Shown: positions 42,326 to 54,030, counted from the stretch's first letter. The stretch: DNA of 64,000 nucleotides from Neoarius graeffei (GCF_027579695.1 NC_083569.1:68509149-68573148), one strand, 5' to 3'. Translations and numbers: made by a program. The notes: generated from the sequence alone by a model not told the origin.

Positions 42326-44875
42326 TTTGTACCTTCTGTTGGGTCAAACTGTCCCCCAAATGTAACTCCAGGTACTTTAAAAAAAAAAATTGTGGAAAAA
42401 TGTATTGGGTTGAAAGCCTAAAATGGTGTGTCAGCTGTCCATCCATTGCGAAGTGGTAACCAGGACATGAAGCTTTTATACAGTTGGTACTACTGCCTGC
42501 CATTCTCACTATATTATGAACCCACTTCATGCTGTCATTGTGGTCAGTGTGAATGCCAACTTATAGGTCACTCTAATAATAGTGTAAATAAGCACCGAGT
42601 GTAGGAAGGGCATAGGTGTCACTGTGTGACAGGTTGGAAGGTACACTATTCTGGTACCTAAGTGCCACTGCTGAGTAACAGTAAGAGGCCAGAGGGATAC
42701 GTGAAAGGTCAGGGTACAGGTGCAATGACACACTACAATAAAAAGTATTACCACGGGAGCACAAACAATAAGCAGAGAATGAGACTGAACAAACAGTGAA
42801 AAGAGACAGAAATGGTCTGACTATTGGAACTGGCCAGCACAAACAGGTGGCAGCTGTCAAATAGAGCAATGTTGTGTGAGGATGAGGGTTATCATCTTCC
42901 CACCATAAAGTTTTTCACTCTCTCTCACTCTCTCCCACACACTGTCAAACAGAGTGTGAAAAAATCGCAGTATGTAAAGTTAGAATATTTCACCCATCAG
43001 TCCTACGTTACTGAAATAACTCATAGCTTGTCAATTGTGTCATTCTCACAAGCCCTAATATGATCAGTTCATTCTTCAGGACTTAATTATCAACAAATTA
43101 GCATTAGCTGCTAAGATAAACAAACACACACTCTTCCCATATGGCCCATCATAGTTACACAGTTTTCATCCAACACCTTCATAGATGCACTAAGGCTTCC
43201 ACGTACATTCACATAATCACTTGAGGCCTCTCGAAGTCTCTTCCACCTTTACTCGTCATCAAAATGGAAAATGCCATGATGCACCTGAATGCTTAAGACA
43301 GAAGGTTTTTCTTTTTTAAGTTCATGTACAAATAAAAGAAATAAAGAAGGAAAACTTACTTGGCCTTTCAGTTCTTGGAGTAATCGTATGAAACAGAACA
43401 CTATTATTTGTTAATAGGGTTCAATTAGGCCTGTGAAGTGGTCTATGCAGAGATAAGCAGTTTCTTGAGCCTGGTGGGGGGCCCTGAAAGCACTTGTAAT
43501 GAACAGATAGAGGCATTGTTGATGCACAGCAGTCATTAAGAAGCTGATAATTATGTTGGGTATCGCAATTGCTTGTGTGTTTGTGTATGTGTGGGGGTGT
43601 TCGTGTGTGTGTGTGTGGGTTTTAAACTGCTGTGTACTGATAAATTCTGATAAATTCTATAAGATTAATCCGCATCCTTCCACCCCTGACCCATCACTTC
43701 TAATATCAGTCTATTATGTCCTCTTATAGTTTCTTTATAGTTTTTCTCTATAAATGTATTTGATGTTGCACAAATGCAAGCAGTGCATTTAGTCTTTCCT
43801 TTTTGGAGCTGCGAAGACAAACAGTTAATAGGCACATGACCAAATTTAAGCATGGAGGGGGGTGTTGGATAAAGATAACAGGTAGGATTAATTTTATTAC
43901 AATGACCGGCAGGTGAACTGCAGAATTTAATCCACTTACCGATGAAGGATAATTCTTCAATTATTCTATGTTAAAGGACAAATATGTGGTATTTACAGCC
44001 CTCTTTCCTACAGCCTTCCTTTCCCCCTCACATAGACCCCATCTTCTTTGTTGAAACTATGTATGAACTGTTTTTTAATCAGACATTGATGAGCAGCTCT
44101 GTTCCACATGGTGCTGATATCTAGGCTGGAAAAATGTGAACTATTTTAAACGACAAAACAGTCCAGTTCAATTGCATAGCAGTGTTGCAAATCACATTCA
44201 ATTTTTATTTAATTATATACTTATTACAAGCGTAAGACACTTTATAATTACAAACTGCACCTTTAACCAAGGTGAAGACCAGACTCATGAATCTGGAATT
44301 TAGTCTACCTACACTTCGAACATGTGAAGAGACATATTTCATAAGGTCTAGGAATGAGTACACACTATTGTCATTGTAAAGGTAATAAAGGTATCCCTTA
44401 AGGCTTTGTTCTTCATATTTCATATCAGAGAATGTCTTCTATGCCATGGTGGAGTGCTGGCTGGCCTTCTGACAGAAGACAGACAGCAGGTCTGACAGAA
44501 TTTATAAGAAGAAATAGCAGTCATTCTGTCTTCACAAGATACTCTAGTCAAGTCATGTGATCCAGGTTCATATTAACAACATAATGGTGTGAGCTTTCTC
44601 TCATGGGGTCATACATTATATTTATCACAGTTTAGGGATGTGTATTAGCATTCAGTGTGCTTTTGATTGACATATGATACAAATTGTAAGTGGGGAAAAA
44701 ATGAAAGGGAAAGTTTCTAAGCATTTTAAATTTACATGCATGCTACATGTGGCATCACAGTTACCCTCAAACCAATATGTCTAGTATATTTACATGTGTA
44801 TATCTATTTGTTGCTAATGCAGTATAACATGTAGATACTGTTGCTGTCAATCAGTTTAATTAAACCACCACATAT
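42326..44875. other. No gene recognised; short (GT)n near 43590-43620
   Basis: Frames of up to 98 codons on either strand have no recognisable domain. A GT-rich run at about 43569-43619 is the only repeat noted. Confidence 0.5.
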
Positions 44876-44891
44876 AGTTTAAGTTTGAATA

Positions 44892-45349
44892 ATGCCAGAG
44901 GCTGTTCACCTTGGAGACCTGCTGCGGATATGGGTACAGCCCGGCACGAGACTTACACCCTCTCCCCCGGATTTTCAAGGGCCAGCAAGAGCTCACCGGA
45001 CGCCGCCAGAACCGTGGCACTTTCCAGGGTGCGGGCCCCTATCTCAGGTTGAACCCATTCCAGGGCGCCCTGCCCTTCACAAAGAAAAGAGAACTCTTCC
45101 CGGGGCCCCCGCCAGCGTCTCCGGGTTCGTTTGCGTTACCGCACTGGACGCCTCGCGGTGCCTATATCCGCCACTCCGGGTTCGGGGATCTGAACCCGAC
45201 TCCCTTTCAATCGGCCGGGGGTGACGGAGGCCATCGCCCCGCCCTTCGGAACGGCGTTCACCCATCCCTTAGGACCGACTGACCCATGTTCAACTGCTGT
45301 TCACATGGAACCCTTCTCCACTTCGGCCTTCAAAGCTCTCGTTTGAATA
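44892..45349 (-). pseudogene. 28S ribosomal RNA gene fragment
   Basis: Complement of an internal part of large-subunit rRNA: on the minus strand it runs from TATTCAAACGAGAGC, GGTTCCATGTGAACAGCAG and GGGTCAGTCGGTCC to CCATATCCGCAGCAGGTCTC and GGTGAACAGCCTCTGGCAT. This stretch is highly conserved in animals, so identification is secure from memory. It is GC-rich, unlike its surroundings, and is not a functional gene. Frames of 110 and 123 codons across it are artefacts. Confidence 0.95.
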
Positions 45350-45540
45350 AAGCCAGATAATTATGTTCTCCCCGTTTGAATAATGCCAGAGAATTACAGT
45401 ATGTTCTCCCCGTGTCCGCGTGGGTTTCCTCTGGGTGCTCCGGTTTCCCCCACAGTCCAAAGACATGCAGGTTAGGTTAACTGGTGACTCTAAATTGACC
45501 GTAGGTGTGAATGTGAGTGTGAATGGTTGTCTGTCTCTAT

Positions 45541-46231
45541 GGCTACGTTTACATTACGTCGAATCAGCGGATCATCAGATTAATGTTCTTAAAATGATTC
45601 GCGTTTACACTAAAACCGTTAGCCGTGCACACAGCAACACCAATACGCGGATACGCTCGGCTCCGCAGGCATCCTGCGCTCCAAATCACTCCGCCCTGAA
45701 CAGCGAGTGTCCTCTGGAGGGTGTGCACTCCGGCCCTGCGCAGCTCACAGAGCGCGCGAGTGAAGTGAACAAGCCACGATTCGGGACTGAGCCGCTGTGT
45801 GTGTGATCCCAGCGCATATCACTTATTACTTGCAAGTGGAAGGATGGCAAGCCTAAAGACAATCATAACTACACAATGGGCAGTATTTGCATCAGTATTT
45901 GCAGTATTTTCATACTTTTATACTCTTTAATGAAAGGTGATACAAGGCGGAAGTCTGCGCCGTTTTTCAGCAGTCGCGTCACATGACCAACGCCAGCGAA
46001 TCAGGAAGGTGGATGTCACAGTGACGTTGTCCAATGAGACGCCAGCTAGAGCTCAGCACAGCGTATTCGCGTATTCTCAATGTTTACACAGCACCGGAGC
46101 TGATACGATCTAGATTGAATACGTGGACGCTGGCGGATTCCCGTTTCCCCGCTTTTTCAGGGGGGTTAATGTAAACGGACAGTGCATCCGCGAAGAAAAC
46201 GAGACAGATACGGTCTAGTGTAAACGTAGCC
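45541..46231. mobile_element. Element M, copy 1 (inside a SINE)
   Basis: 691 bp, ends GGCTACGTTTACATTA and GGCTACGTTTACACTA (complement). TAT/TAA flanks suggest a short target duplication in SINE sequence. The interior is CpG-rich in its first part, then contains a short ORF at 45844-45930. About 95% similar by eye to copy 2. Confidence 0.85.
45844..45930 (+). CDS. 28-residue hydrophobic ORF in element M (copy 1)
   Basis: ATG to TAA, beginning MASLKTIITTQWAVF and ending FSYFYTL: a short polar start and a hydrophobic stretch that could span a membrane. The same ORF is found at 49297-49383 with no visible difference, while surrounding element M sequence does differ. Function unknown; it may be the first exon of a captured host gene or chance. 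Confidence 0.35.
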   Translation: MASLKTIITTQWAVFASVFAVFSYFYTL

Positions 46232-46367
46232 TAAGTGTCAGCCCTGTGATGACCTGGCAACTTGTCCAGGGTGTACCCCGCCTTTCGCCCGTAGTCAGCT
46301 GGGATAGGCTCCAGCTTGCCTGCGACCCTGTAGAACAGGATAAAGTGGCTAGAGAATGAGTTTAAGT

Positions 46368-48276
46368 GTTCCTTAGCCAGGATACATTTAACATAAACCT
46401 GTCTCCACTTACTCAGCAAGAAATACTGTACCTGAATAGCAAATCAGATCCAAAAAAATAAATAAATAAAAAAAAGTGTCCAAAATGGGTCTTATATGGT
46501 AAAATTAATGTCCATCCAAGGCTGGCCATTTAGCATTTATCTTGAAAATCTCAGGTATATAATAGTGAGTTAAGTAATAGCTGTTCAAGTACACCATTTA
46601 GTTAATTACTTAAATGTTATGTTAAATGTTTCCATGATGCTGTTTAAGCTTTAAATGAATTGATGATTTTATTTAGTAAATTCAATGTAAATACATACAA
46701 ACAATTGGAAATACATTAAAAATAAATGGATGGCACAAGAAAGTGAAAACACTTATTTCCATTGTGGTCCATAATGAACACAATCATTTATGAGTGAATG
46801 GCCCTTCAAATTTCAATTTTAAAACAGAGAGTAGAAATTCACATAGAATGTCTTTGCATTCTTTCTATTCTAATGAATAAAATAACTCTCAGGTGAACAA
46901 AAGAAATGATCTGAGAGCAAATAACAGAGCCAGCTATACACAGCATGAGCAGTCTTGAAGGATCTGGTATGCTACAAAAGAGGTCAGCTCTCAGTGTCCC
47001 TCGGTGAGCTCCAGCCTGGGCTGAGTGGCACAGCAGCAGTGCCTACGCTTTGCTGGCAACAGCTTAATTGAATGGTGTTGGACACATAGAGAGAGGAGAA
47101 TTTCATCCAGATACAATTAAACAGAGAAATGATGCATGAAATGGGGGGAAATAGAGAAAGAGAGAAAAAGAAATGGGACCTAATGCCATTAAAACAAAGG
47201 GGGAGAAAAAGTTAAAAATGTTCAAAAGTGAAATTTAAGAAATGCAAATGAAAAAAAAGCTCTCTCAAAAGAGGAAATGAAGCTTTGATGTCAGAGCTTT
47301 GCGAAAGTGCCAAAAAAGAACAGTATATCTTTTTAGTCAACATGTCAATTGTCATAAAAAAGGCTCTGACATTTTCACAGTTGTCTTTGAACCTGAAGAG
47401 ACTGAACTTTTCATCATCAGAAAGTGTCCTTCACTAGCACGTATCAACTCTCAACATGAGGTAAGGACTTTGACTTTGCAGACTCAGGCATGTATAAAGT
47501 TTGTCCTCCTGTCACAGATTGTCCTCTGCTGTACCATGAAACATCTTGACTTGACTCATGCAAGAAGTGGAGCTTTCAAAATGGCCTGCTGTCACTGCAA
47601 GACAACCTTGTCCCTTCGGTGATCAGCTCTGAGGAGATGCCTGAGGAACGTTGTCATCTTGACCCTGCTTGACTTGAAAAGCCACCATAGGCTGTCACTG
47701 TCTTACATGTCAGGCAGCGTAAGGCATGGTAAGCTACACTGTTTTATGCCTGGGAGTGTATGAAGCTCTAAGATGTGATAACTGCATACATCCGTATGCA
47801 TATAATTGCAATAAATCTTAAGACAGACAACAGACAACACAAGGTCATTCACTTTTAAGTACTGACTGAAGTAAAGAGTATTTTATAGGATTGAAGTTTG
47901 TATTAATAGACATGTTTTAAACCATGTAAAGGGAACGAAAGACTGTCTTAACATTTGTCAACATAAATATATTTTAGAAATGATAGAAATTTATAGCATT
48001 GGACTATTTTACTGCTTTTCCTTAACATCACTTCTTATAGAGCTACATGGCATCTATTTCAGTTTTCTTGACATTTTGTTGTCTTATGATGCTTTTTGGT
48101 ATGACTTAACCAAGCCTTAGAAAGTAAAATCAGCTCATTTTTGAGCTTTGTATAAACATGGTATGTCACATAAGGGTAATGATATGGTGTCAAACATTAA
48201 ACCGAGCTCACTCTAATTTATGGTCTGGGACAATATCCAAAACTCTGTCATTATTGTGTCAAGACAATGGCATGGT
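46368..48276. other. No gene recognised
   Basis: AT-rich sequence; a 107-codon frame at 47299-47622 has no domain I can name. No repeat family seen. Confidence 0.5.
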
Positions 48277-48291
48277 TGTGCATTAATATCT

Positions 48292-48655
48292 CATCTCATC
48301 TCATTATGTCTAACCGCTTTATCCTGTTCTAAAGGGTCGCAGGCAAACTGGAGCCTATCCCAGCTGACTACGGGTGAAAGGCGGGGTACACCCTGGACAA
48401 GTCGCCAGGTCATCACAGGGCTGACACATAGACACAGACAACCATTCACACCTACGGTCAATTTAGAGTCACCAGTTAACCTAACCTGCATGTCTTTGGA
48501 CTGTGGGGGAAACCGGAGCACCCGGAGGAAACCCACGCAGACACAGAGAGAACATGCAAACTCTGCACAGAAAGGCCCTCGTCGGCCACGGGGCTCGAAC
48601 CCGGACCTTCTTGCTGTGAGGCGACAGCGCTAACCACTACATCACCGTGCGGCCC
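48292..48655 (-). mobile_element. SINE copy with 15-bp target duplication
   Basis: TGTGCATTAATATCT at 48277-48291 and 48656-48670, perfect. Head at right with GTGATGTAGTGGTTAGCG, tail (TCTCA)n at left. Close to the SINE at 31865 in sequence. Confidence 0.95.
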
Positions 48656-48984
48656 TGTGCATTAATATCTTATAGTAAATAGTAAAATGAAATATCATAT
48701 TTCAAGAAAGGCCCAGAGAAAATATATTTCATTATCACAGAATGTTAGGTGGGGGGCTCGGTGGTGTAGTGGTTAGCGCTGTTGCCTCACAGCAAGAAGG
48801 TCTGGGTTCGAGCCCTGTGGCCGGTGAGGGCCTTTCTGTGCGGAGTTTGCATGTTATCCCCGTGTCCACGTGGGTTTCCTCCGGGTGCTCCGGTTTCCCC
48901 CACAGTCCAAAGACATGCAGGTTAGGTTAACTGGTGACTCTAAATTGACCGTAGATGTGAGTGTGAATGGTTGTCTGTGTCTAT

Positions 48985-49684
48985 GCCCATGTTTACATTA
49001 GACCGTATCAGCGGATCATCAGATTAACGTTTTTAAAACGATTAGTGTGCACACAGCAACACCAATACACGATTTGCGTGCACACAGCAACACCAATACA
49101 CGGATACGCTCGGCTCCGCAGGCATCCTGCGCTCCAAATCACTCCGCCCTGAACAGCGAGTGCCCTCTGGAGGGTGCGCACTCCGGCCTTGCGCAGCTCA
49201 CAGAGCACGCGAGTGAAGTGAACAAGCTGTGATTCGGGACTGAGCCGCTGTGTGTGTGATCCCAGCGCACATCACTTACCACTTGCAAGTGGAAGGATGG
49301 CAAGCCTAAAGACAATCATAACTACACAATGGGCAGTATTTGCATCAGTATTTGCAGTATTTTCATACTTTTATACTCTTTAATGAAAGGTGATACAAGG
49401 CGGAAGTCCGCGCCGTTTTTCAGCAGTCGCGTCACATGACCAACGCCAGCGAATCAGGAAGGTGGATGTCACAGTGACGTTGTCCAATGAGACACCAGCT
49501 AGAGCTCAGCACAGCGTATCCGCGTATTCTGAATGTTTACACAGCACCGGATCAGACACGATCTGGATTGAATACGTGGATCCTGGCGGATTCCCGTTTC
49601 CCGGCGTTTCCAGGCGGTTTAATGTAAACGGACAGTGCATCCGCGAAGAAAACGAGACAGATACGGTCTAATGTAAACTTGGCC
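48985..49684. mobile_element. Element M, copy 2 (same SINE position as copy 1)
   Basis: 700 bp, ends GCCCATGTTTACATTA and, complemented, GGCCAAGTTTACATTAG. Compared with copy 1 it has a small duplication of CACACAGCAACACCAATACA near 49068-49099. Sits after the same SINE base as copy 1. Confidence 0.88.
49297..49383 (+). CDS. 28-residue hydrophobic ORF in element M (copy 2)
   Basis: Same peptide as at 45844-45930 (MASLKT...FYTL). No stop or frameshift difference between the copies. Confidence 0.35.
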   Translation: MASLKTIITTQWAVFASVFAVFSYFYTL

Positions 49685-49825
49685 TATGTGTCAGCCCTGT
49701 GACAACCTGGTGACTTGTCCAGGGTGTACCCCGCCTTTCGCCCGTAGTCAGCTGGGATAGGCTCCAGCTTGCCTGCGACCCTGTAGAACAGGATAAAGTG
49801 GCTAGAGATAATGAGAATGTTAGGT

Positions 49826-50290
49826 TTTCATTAAATAACTGATTGATACATTTTAGGCTGGGGTTTTATTTTTCTATCATTTTGAGGACCTAATTGACAA
49901 CGGACTACATTGTTATTACTATGTCCATGCTTCATTAAGGAGATTTGTTTTCATTTATACTGAAAAGACACTTAAACTAATACACTTCACCATATACAAT
50001 ACAAGTTTTATCAAGCAACAGTGCAGTGGAACGTCCCTGTCATGCTCCCTCATAGCTATCTGAGCTAGCAGTGCAATGGGACAATCCTGGAAAGTATTGC
50101 AACATTAGCAAGAGTTAGCTGACATCAACTAATCCTCCCTATAAGGACAATGATTTTTGTTTTTTTGGCTTCCTGATGTCCTCCCCTCAGGTCCTTTACC
50201 TATCCAGACATGAACAGCCAGTAGGCTTGTGCTCTATGGGGTTCTGTATGACTGTTTTACAATATTGTTTTTTTTTTGTATATATTATAT
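49826..50290. other. No gene recognised
   Basis: AT-rich, nothing recognised. Confidence 0.5.
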
Positions 50291-50294
50291 AAAA

Positions 50295-50739
50295 CAATAC
50301 TGAAGACATCAAACCTCTGAAATAGCATATGGGACATATATAGAATCATGTGGCAAACAGTGTTAAAAGATTTATATTTGAGATTCCTGAAAGTCACCAC
50401 CATTTACCTTGATGACGCTTTGCACACTATTAGCATTATCTTAACCAGCTTCATGAGGTAGTCACCTGGAATGCTTTTCAGTTAATAGCTGTGCCTCGTC
50501 AAAAGTTAATTAGTGCAATTTCTTGCCTTCATAATGTGTTTGAGATCAAACAGTAAATAATAAATATACAGTAAATAGCCCTATTCCACAGCTGTAGTAA
50601 TCCATGTTATATCAAGAAGTGCTCAACTAAGGAAAGAGAAACGACATCCATCATTACTTTAGGACATGAAGTGACTTTTAACTAATAAAAATAAAGAAAA
50701 AACATTGACTTTTAAGGTGTGTTCAAAATTTTGACTGGT

Positions 50740-50740
<1 letters not shown>
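50295..50740 (+). mobile_element. Tc1-like repeat B, copy 3 (5'-truncated)
   Basis: Matches copies 1 and 2 from ACTGAAGACATCAAA through CTTGATGACGCTTTGCACAC and GTCAAAAGTTAATTAG, then has GTGTGTTCAAAATTTTGACT, the complementary terminal repeat, at its right end. It is an internally deleted, non-autonomous form. Confidence 0.8.

Positions 50741-50741
<1 letters not shown>

Positions 50742-50780
<39 letters not shown>
50742..50780. repeat. (CA)n microsatellite
   Basis: About 19 CA units between repeat B and a SINE. Confidence 0.97.
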
Positions 50781-50784
<4 letters not shown>

Positions 50785-50942
50785 TGTAGCCGCTTATCCT
50801 GTAAGGGTTGTGGTCAAGCTGGAGCCTATCCCAGCTGACTATGGGTGAGAGGCGGGGTACACCCTGGACAAGTTACCAGGTCATCGCAAGACTGACACAT
50901 AGAGATAAACAACCATTCACACTCACATTTAGGGTCAATTTA

Positions 50943-52143
50943 AGTCAAGTCAAGTTTATTTGTACTGCACTTTTAACAATAAACATTGTTGCAAAGCAGC
51001 TTTATAGCATTTGTACGACTTAAAACACGAGCTAATTTTATCCCTAATCTATCCCCAATGAGCACGCCTGTGGTGATGGTGGCAAGGAAAATCTCCCTCA
51101 GACAACATGAGCAAGAAACCTCGAGCGGAACCAGACTCAAAAGGGAACCCATCCTCATTTGGGCAACAACAGACAACATGACTAACATTAACAATTATAA
51201 CATGAAGTCAGTTTCGTTGATGTTATAACTCTTCATTGATGGAAATTTGAGTGCTAAACTGTCCATGGCAACTGCAGTCCTAAAGTTAGCAAGTCAACTG
51301 TAGTCCTCAGCCATAAAAGCATTACTGTAAGTGTCCAGAGCGTCCTCCAAGTGTGACTTTCAACTGTCCACACGGGGCTGTCCTCCACAGGAGTGATGCG
51401 ATGAGACTCCAACCAGACACAGGGCACCAGGATGGATCAGGCAGGTCCGAGGAGCAGAAGAGGTCAGCATCTCGATCCCAGGACCGACATGTAACTCAGA
51501 GGGACAGATGGGGGGGGGGGGGGGGGGGGGGGAGAGAAAGAAAACACAGGTTGTTAGGTATGGCCAACGTCACCTGAATAAGTAGGAATGGTATACATAT
51601 TGCACTGAGTACAAGCAGGGACTCCAGCAAAACTAACTATGACAGTATAACTAAAAGGGGAGAGCCAGAAGGTAACACAGGCATGAGGGAGCCCCGGGAC
51701 ATAAAGCAGCCAGCCACTACACAGTCAACAAACTCGAGTGAGCAAGCGAGTGGGGGACTGACAGCATCCATACATCCCAGTTTACCAAAACACTCTATGT
51801 CTGAGGACCCTCCAGATCTACTCCTTTAACTCATAAACACCATTAACACAAGGCTTGACTAAACAGATATGTTTTCAGCCTAGACTTAAACGCTGAGACT
51901 GTGTCTGATTCCCGAACATTACTTGGAAGGCTGTTCCATAACTGTGGGGCTTTGTAAGAAAAGGCTCTGCCCTCTGATGTAGCCTTCACTATATGAGGTA
52001 CCAGCAGATAGCCTGCACCATTTGATCTAAGTAGGCATGGCGGGTCATAGAGGACCAGAAGTTCACTCAGGTACTGTGGAGTGAGACCATTCAGTGCTTT
52101 AAAGGTCAATAGTAGTATTTTATAATCAATACAAAATTTGATT
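50943..52143 (-). mobile_element. 5'-truncated LINE (CR1/L2/Rex-like)
   Basis: Flanked by AATTTA (50937-50942 and 52144-52149). Minus strand: ORF2 end, 3' UTR of about 900 bp with a conserved-looking block (CCCCAATGAGCACGCCTG, AAAAGGGAACCCATCC on the plus strand), and a tail ATAAACTTGACTTGACTTAAA-like. A run of 23 G at 51510-51532 lies in the UTR. Confidence 0.85.
51843..52143 (-). pseudogene. LINE ORF2, C-terminal end
   Basis: LLLTFKALNGLTPQYLSELL, APQLWNSLPSNVRESD and FKSRLKTYLFSQALC then TAA at 51843-51845, on the minus strand. This is the region after the RT in CR1/L2/Rex-type fish LINEs. The endonuclease and catalytic RT are absent. Confidence 0.85.
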
Positions 52144-52664
52144 AATTTAGATCCACCAATTAGCCTAACCTGCATGTCTTTGGACTGTGGGGGAAACCGG
52201 AGCACCCAGAGGAAACCCACGCAGACATGGGGAGACATGCAAACGCCACACAGAAAGGCCCTCGTTGGCCGCTGGGCTCAAACCCAGGACCTTCTTGCTG
52301 TGAGGCAACAGTGCTAACCACTACACCACCATGCCACCCTACACACACGCGCACACACACAAAAAAAAAAACTAAAGGAAGGCTGTCTGTCTGTTCACCT
52401 ATGCAAATCGACGTGGCTGGACACACATACTCCATACTTTGCACATGGATTGGTGACACCCCAGAGGGGCCCAAGACAACATTTTCGATTTTGGGATTAG
52501 TGCTAATCCAACAGACTATCCATTTCCTATAGGCATCAGCAGCATGCGCCGCCATTTTGTTTTTCTTTCTTCACAGTATATAAGCTGATAGCCTAATAAT
52601 AAAATAGCCAGTCAGAGCATGCGATTGCTCATATCTAGTGAATGTGGATCGAATTTTATATTTT

Positions 52665-52744
<80 letters not shown>
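52665..52744. repeat. (GATA)n microsatellite
   Basis: About 20 copies of GATA/ATAG. Confidence 0.97.
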
Positions 52745-52751
52745 TACTTAA

Positions 52752-54015
52752 CAGAGGTGGTGGCAGGAAGTTTTGGATGGGGGCTACATGTTGTGCGCCA
52801 AATATAGGGGTGTCCGGGGGCATGCACCCCTGGGAAATTTTGGAATTTTTAACTCTCTAAAATGCTATTTCCTGCATTTTGAGAGGCAAATTTTGGTGGA
52901 GTAAAGCTAAGTTTAATGGCTCTATTAGAGTACATTTTGTCCATGTATTTTTTCTATATGAAACAGAACCAATGATACTATTGTTGCATATTTTTCAAAT
53001 CACAACTGTGTGATATTGGTGTATTGAAGCATGTACGAATGACATATGGGGCTGTATCGGTAAACTGGAAAAACTACATTACCTTAGTTCTCTCATGGAG
53101 AAAACAAAATGCGAGAAAATTTGTCCTCAATATCCTCGTTGAATTAAAGAGCTAATTGATTTATATACCAGCTCAGCTACGTGGTATAAAGCAAGAGCAC
53201 TAATAACTGTTTTTCCTTTAGTCTTCAGTGCAAGTAAACAGTCATTTATTTCTTGGTTTGCAAAATTTGACTTGGGATGTTAAAAAAAAAAGTTATACTG
53301 AAAACTTACCTCGTTATCATCAAGCAACTTGGGTGCCTTTGTCAAAAAGTTTGCAGTGGATATTTGTCTGCAACTCCTCTTCATATTTTCAGTCAGTGGT
53401 CAGGGCAGCAAGTGAATTCATGTAGCTCTAAAGCAGCATCAAGTTTTTGGGTGCCCAAAACTGCTTGTACGCCTCATGAACGCTATCTAGCCATCCAGAC
53501 AGGACACGAGTTATCAGTCAGATGCAAATGTAGCGACACTGTCATAGCCTTGCTGTCACAGGGTCCCCGCTTTGGCGTGAGTACCCAAGGAGACCAGACA
53601 TGTCTAGACAGTTGCCACAGCAATGGGTTAATTAGTCCACAGAATATTAATAAATCAGCTTGTCTACTAAAATTGATGGGTTTTGCAGTTCTGCATAAGC
53701 CAAATAAGGAAAATCCCGGAAAGTGGAGGCAGTCAGTGACGTCAGGGCCAGGCTAATTTGCATCAGTTTTGGTGCAAATGGGTGCTACCAACCTACAGTA
53801 CAAAGGGACACCGCTGGGATGCTGAGATAAAGGGACGCAGTGGGATTTAATAAAGGAAAACAAAGGCGCACAGCGGGCTGTTTATTCACACTACTCTCTA
53901 ATTTTCTTCCTTGTAAATAGTCAAAGGACTCCCATCGTAACTTGACATCCAACATAATTTTTTTTTTTTTTGGGGGGGGGGGCAGTTGCCCCACCCCCCA
54001 CCCCCGCCACCACTG
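52752..54015. mobile_element. Possible hAT-type non-autonomous element
   Basis: Ends CAGAGGTGGTGGCAGG and, complemented, CAGTGGTGGCGGGGG resemble hAT termini. The 8-bp flanks do not match, so boundaries or integrity are doubtful. A 159-codon plus frame (53277-53756) shows no transposase motif I recognise. A G-run and C-run lie at the right end. Confidence 0.4.
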
Positions 54016-54027
54016 TTTTTGTGCGCG

Positions 54028-54030
<3 letters not shown>

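Larger units (their letters stand above)
44885..46358 (+). mobile_element. Chimeric retroposon: antisense 28S rRNA fragment + SINE + element M
   Basis: The whole block is flanked by AGTTTAAGT (44876-44884 and 46359-46367). From left: 458 bp of 28S rRNA in reverse orientation, two copies of a GTTTGAATAA..GCCAGA..TGTTCTCCCC filler (about 45341-45414), the SINE from its core onward, element M inserted after GTCTCTAT, then the SINE 3' end to GGCTAGAGAATG. One duplication around all parts suggests one insertion event. Confidence 0.82.
48751..49813 (+). mobile_element. Full-length SINE carrying element M
   Basis: Flanked by AGAATGTTAGGT (48739-48750 and 49814-49825), perfect. Head GGTGGTGTAGTGGTTAGCGC and GGGTTCGAGCCC are good A and B boxes. 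Element M interrupts after GTGTCTAT at 48985-49684, and the SINE 3' part follows. Without M it is 363 bp, normal for the family. Confidence 0.93.
50781..52340 (-). mobile_element. SINE copy split by a LINE fragment
   Basis: SINE 3' half at 50781-50942 and 5' half from 52144 to 52340, with the tRNA-like head at the right (GTGGTGTAGTGGTTAGC, minus). The break is inside GGTCAATTTAGAGCCACC, which every other copy has uninterrupted. Confidence 0.92.

Noticed and set aside
44892-45282. 110- and 123-codon reading frames in GC-rich DNA
   Set aside because: They are chance frames across a reversed 28S rRNA fragment.
47299-47622. 107-codon plus-strand frame as a possible host exon
   Set aside because: No domain recognised and no convincing splice sites; without comparison it cannot be supported.
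53277-53756. 159-codon frame in the possible hAT element
   Set aside because: No transposase or zinc-finger motif could be recognised, and codon use looks random.
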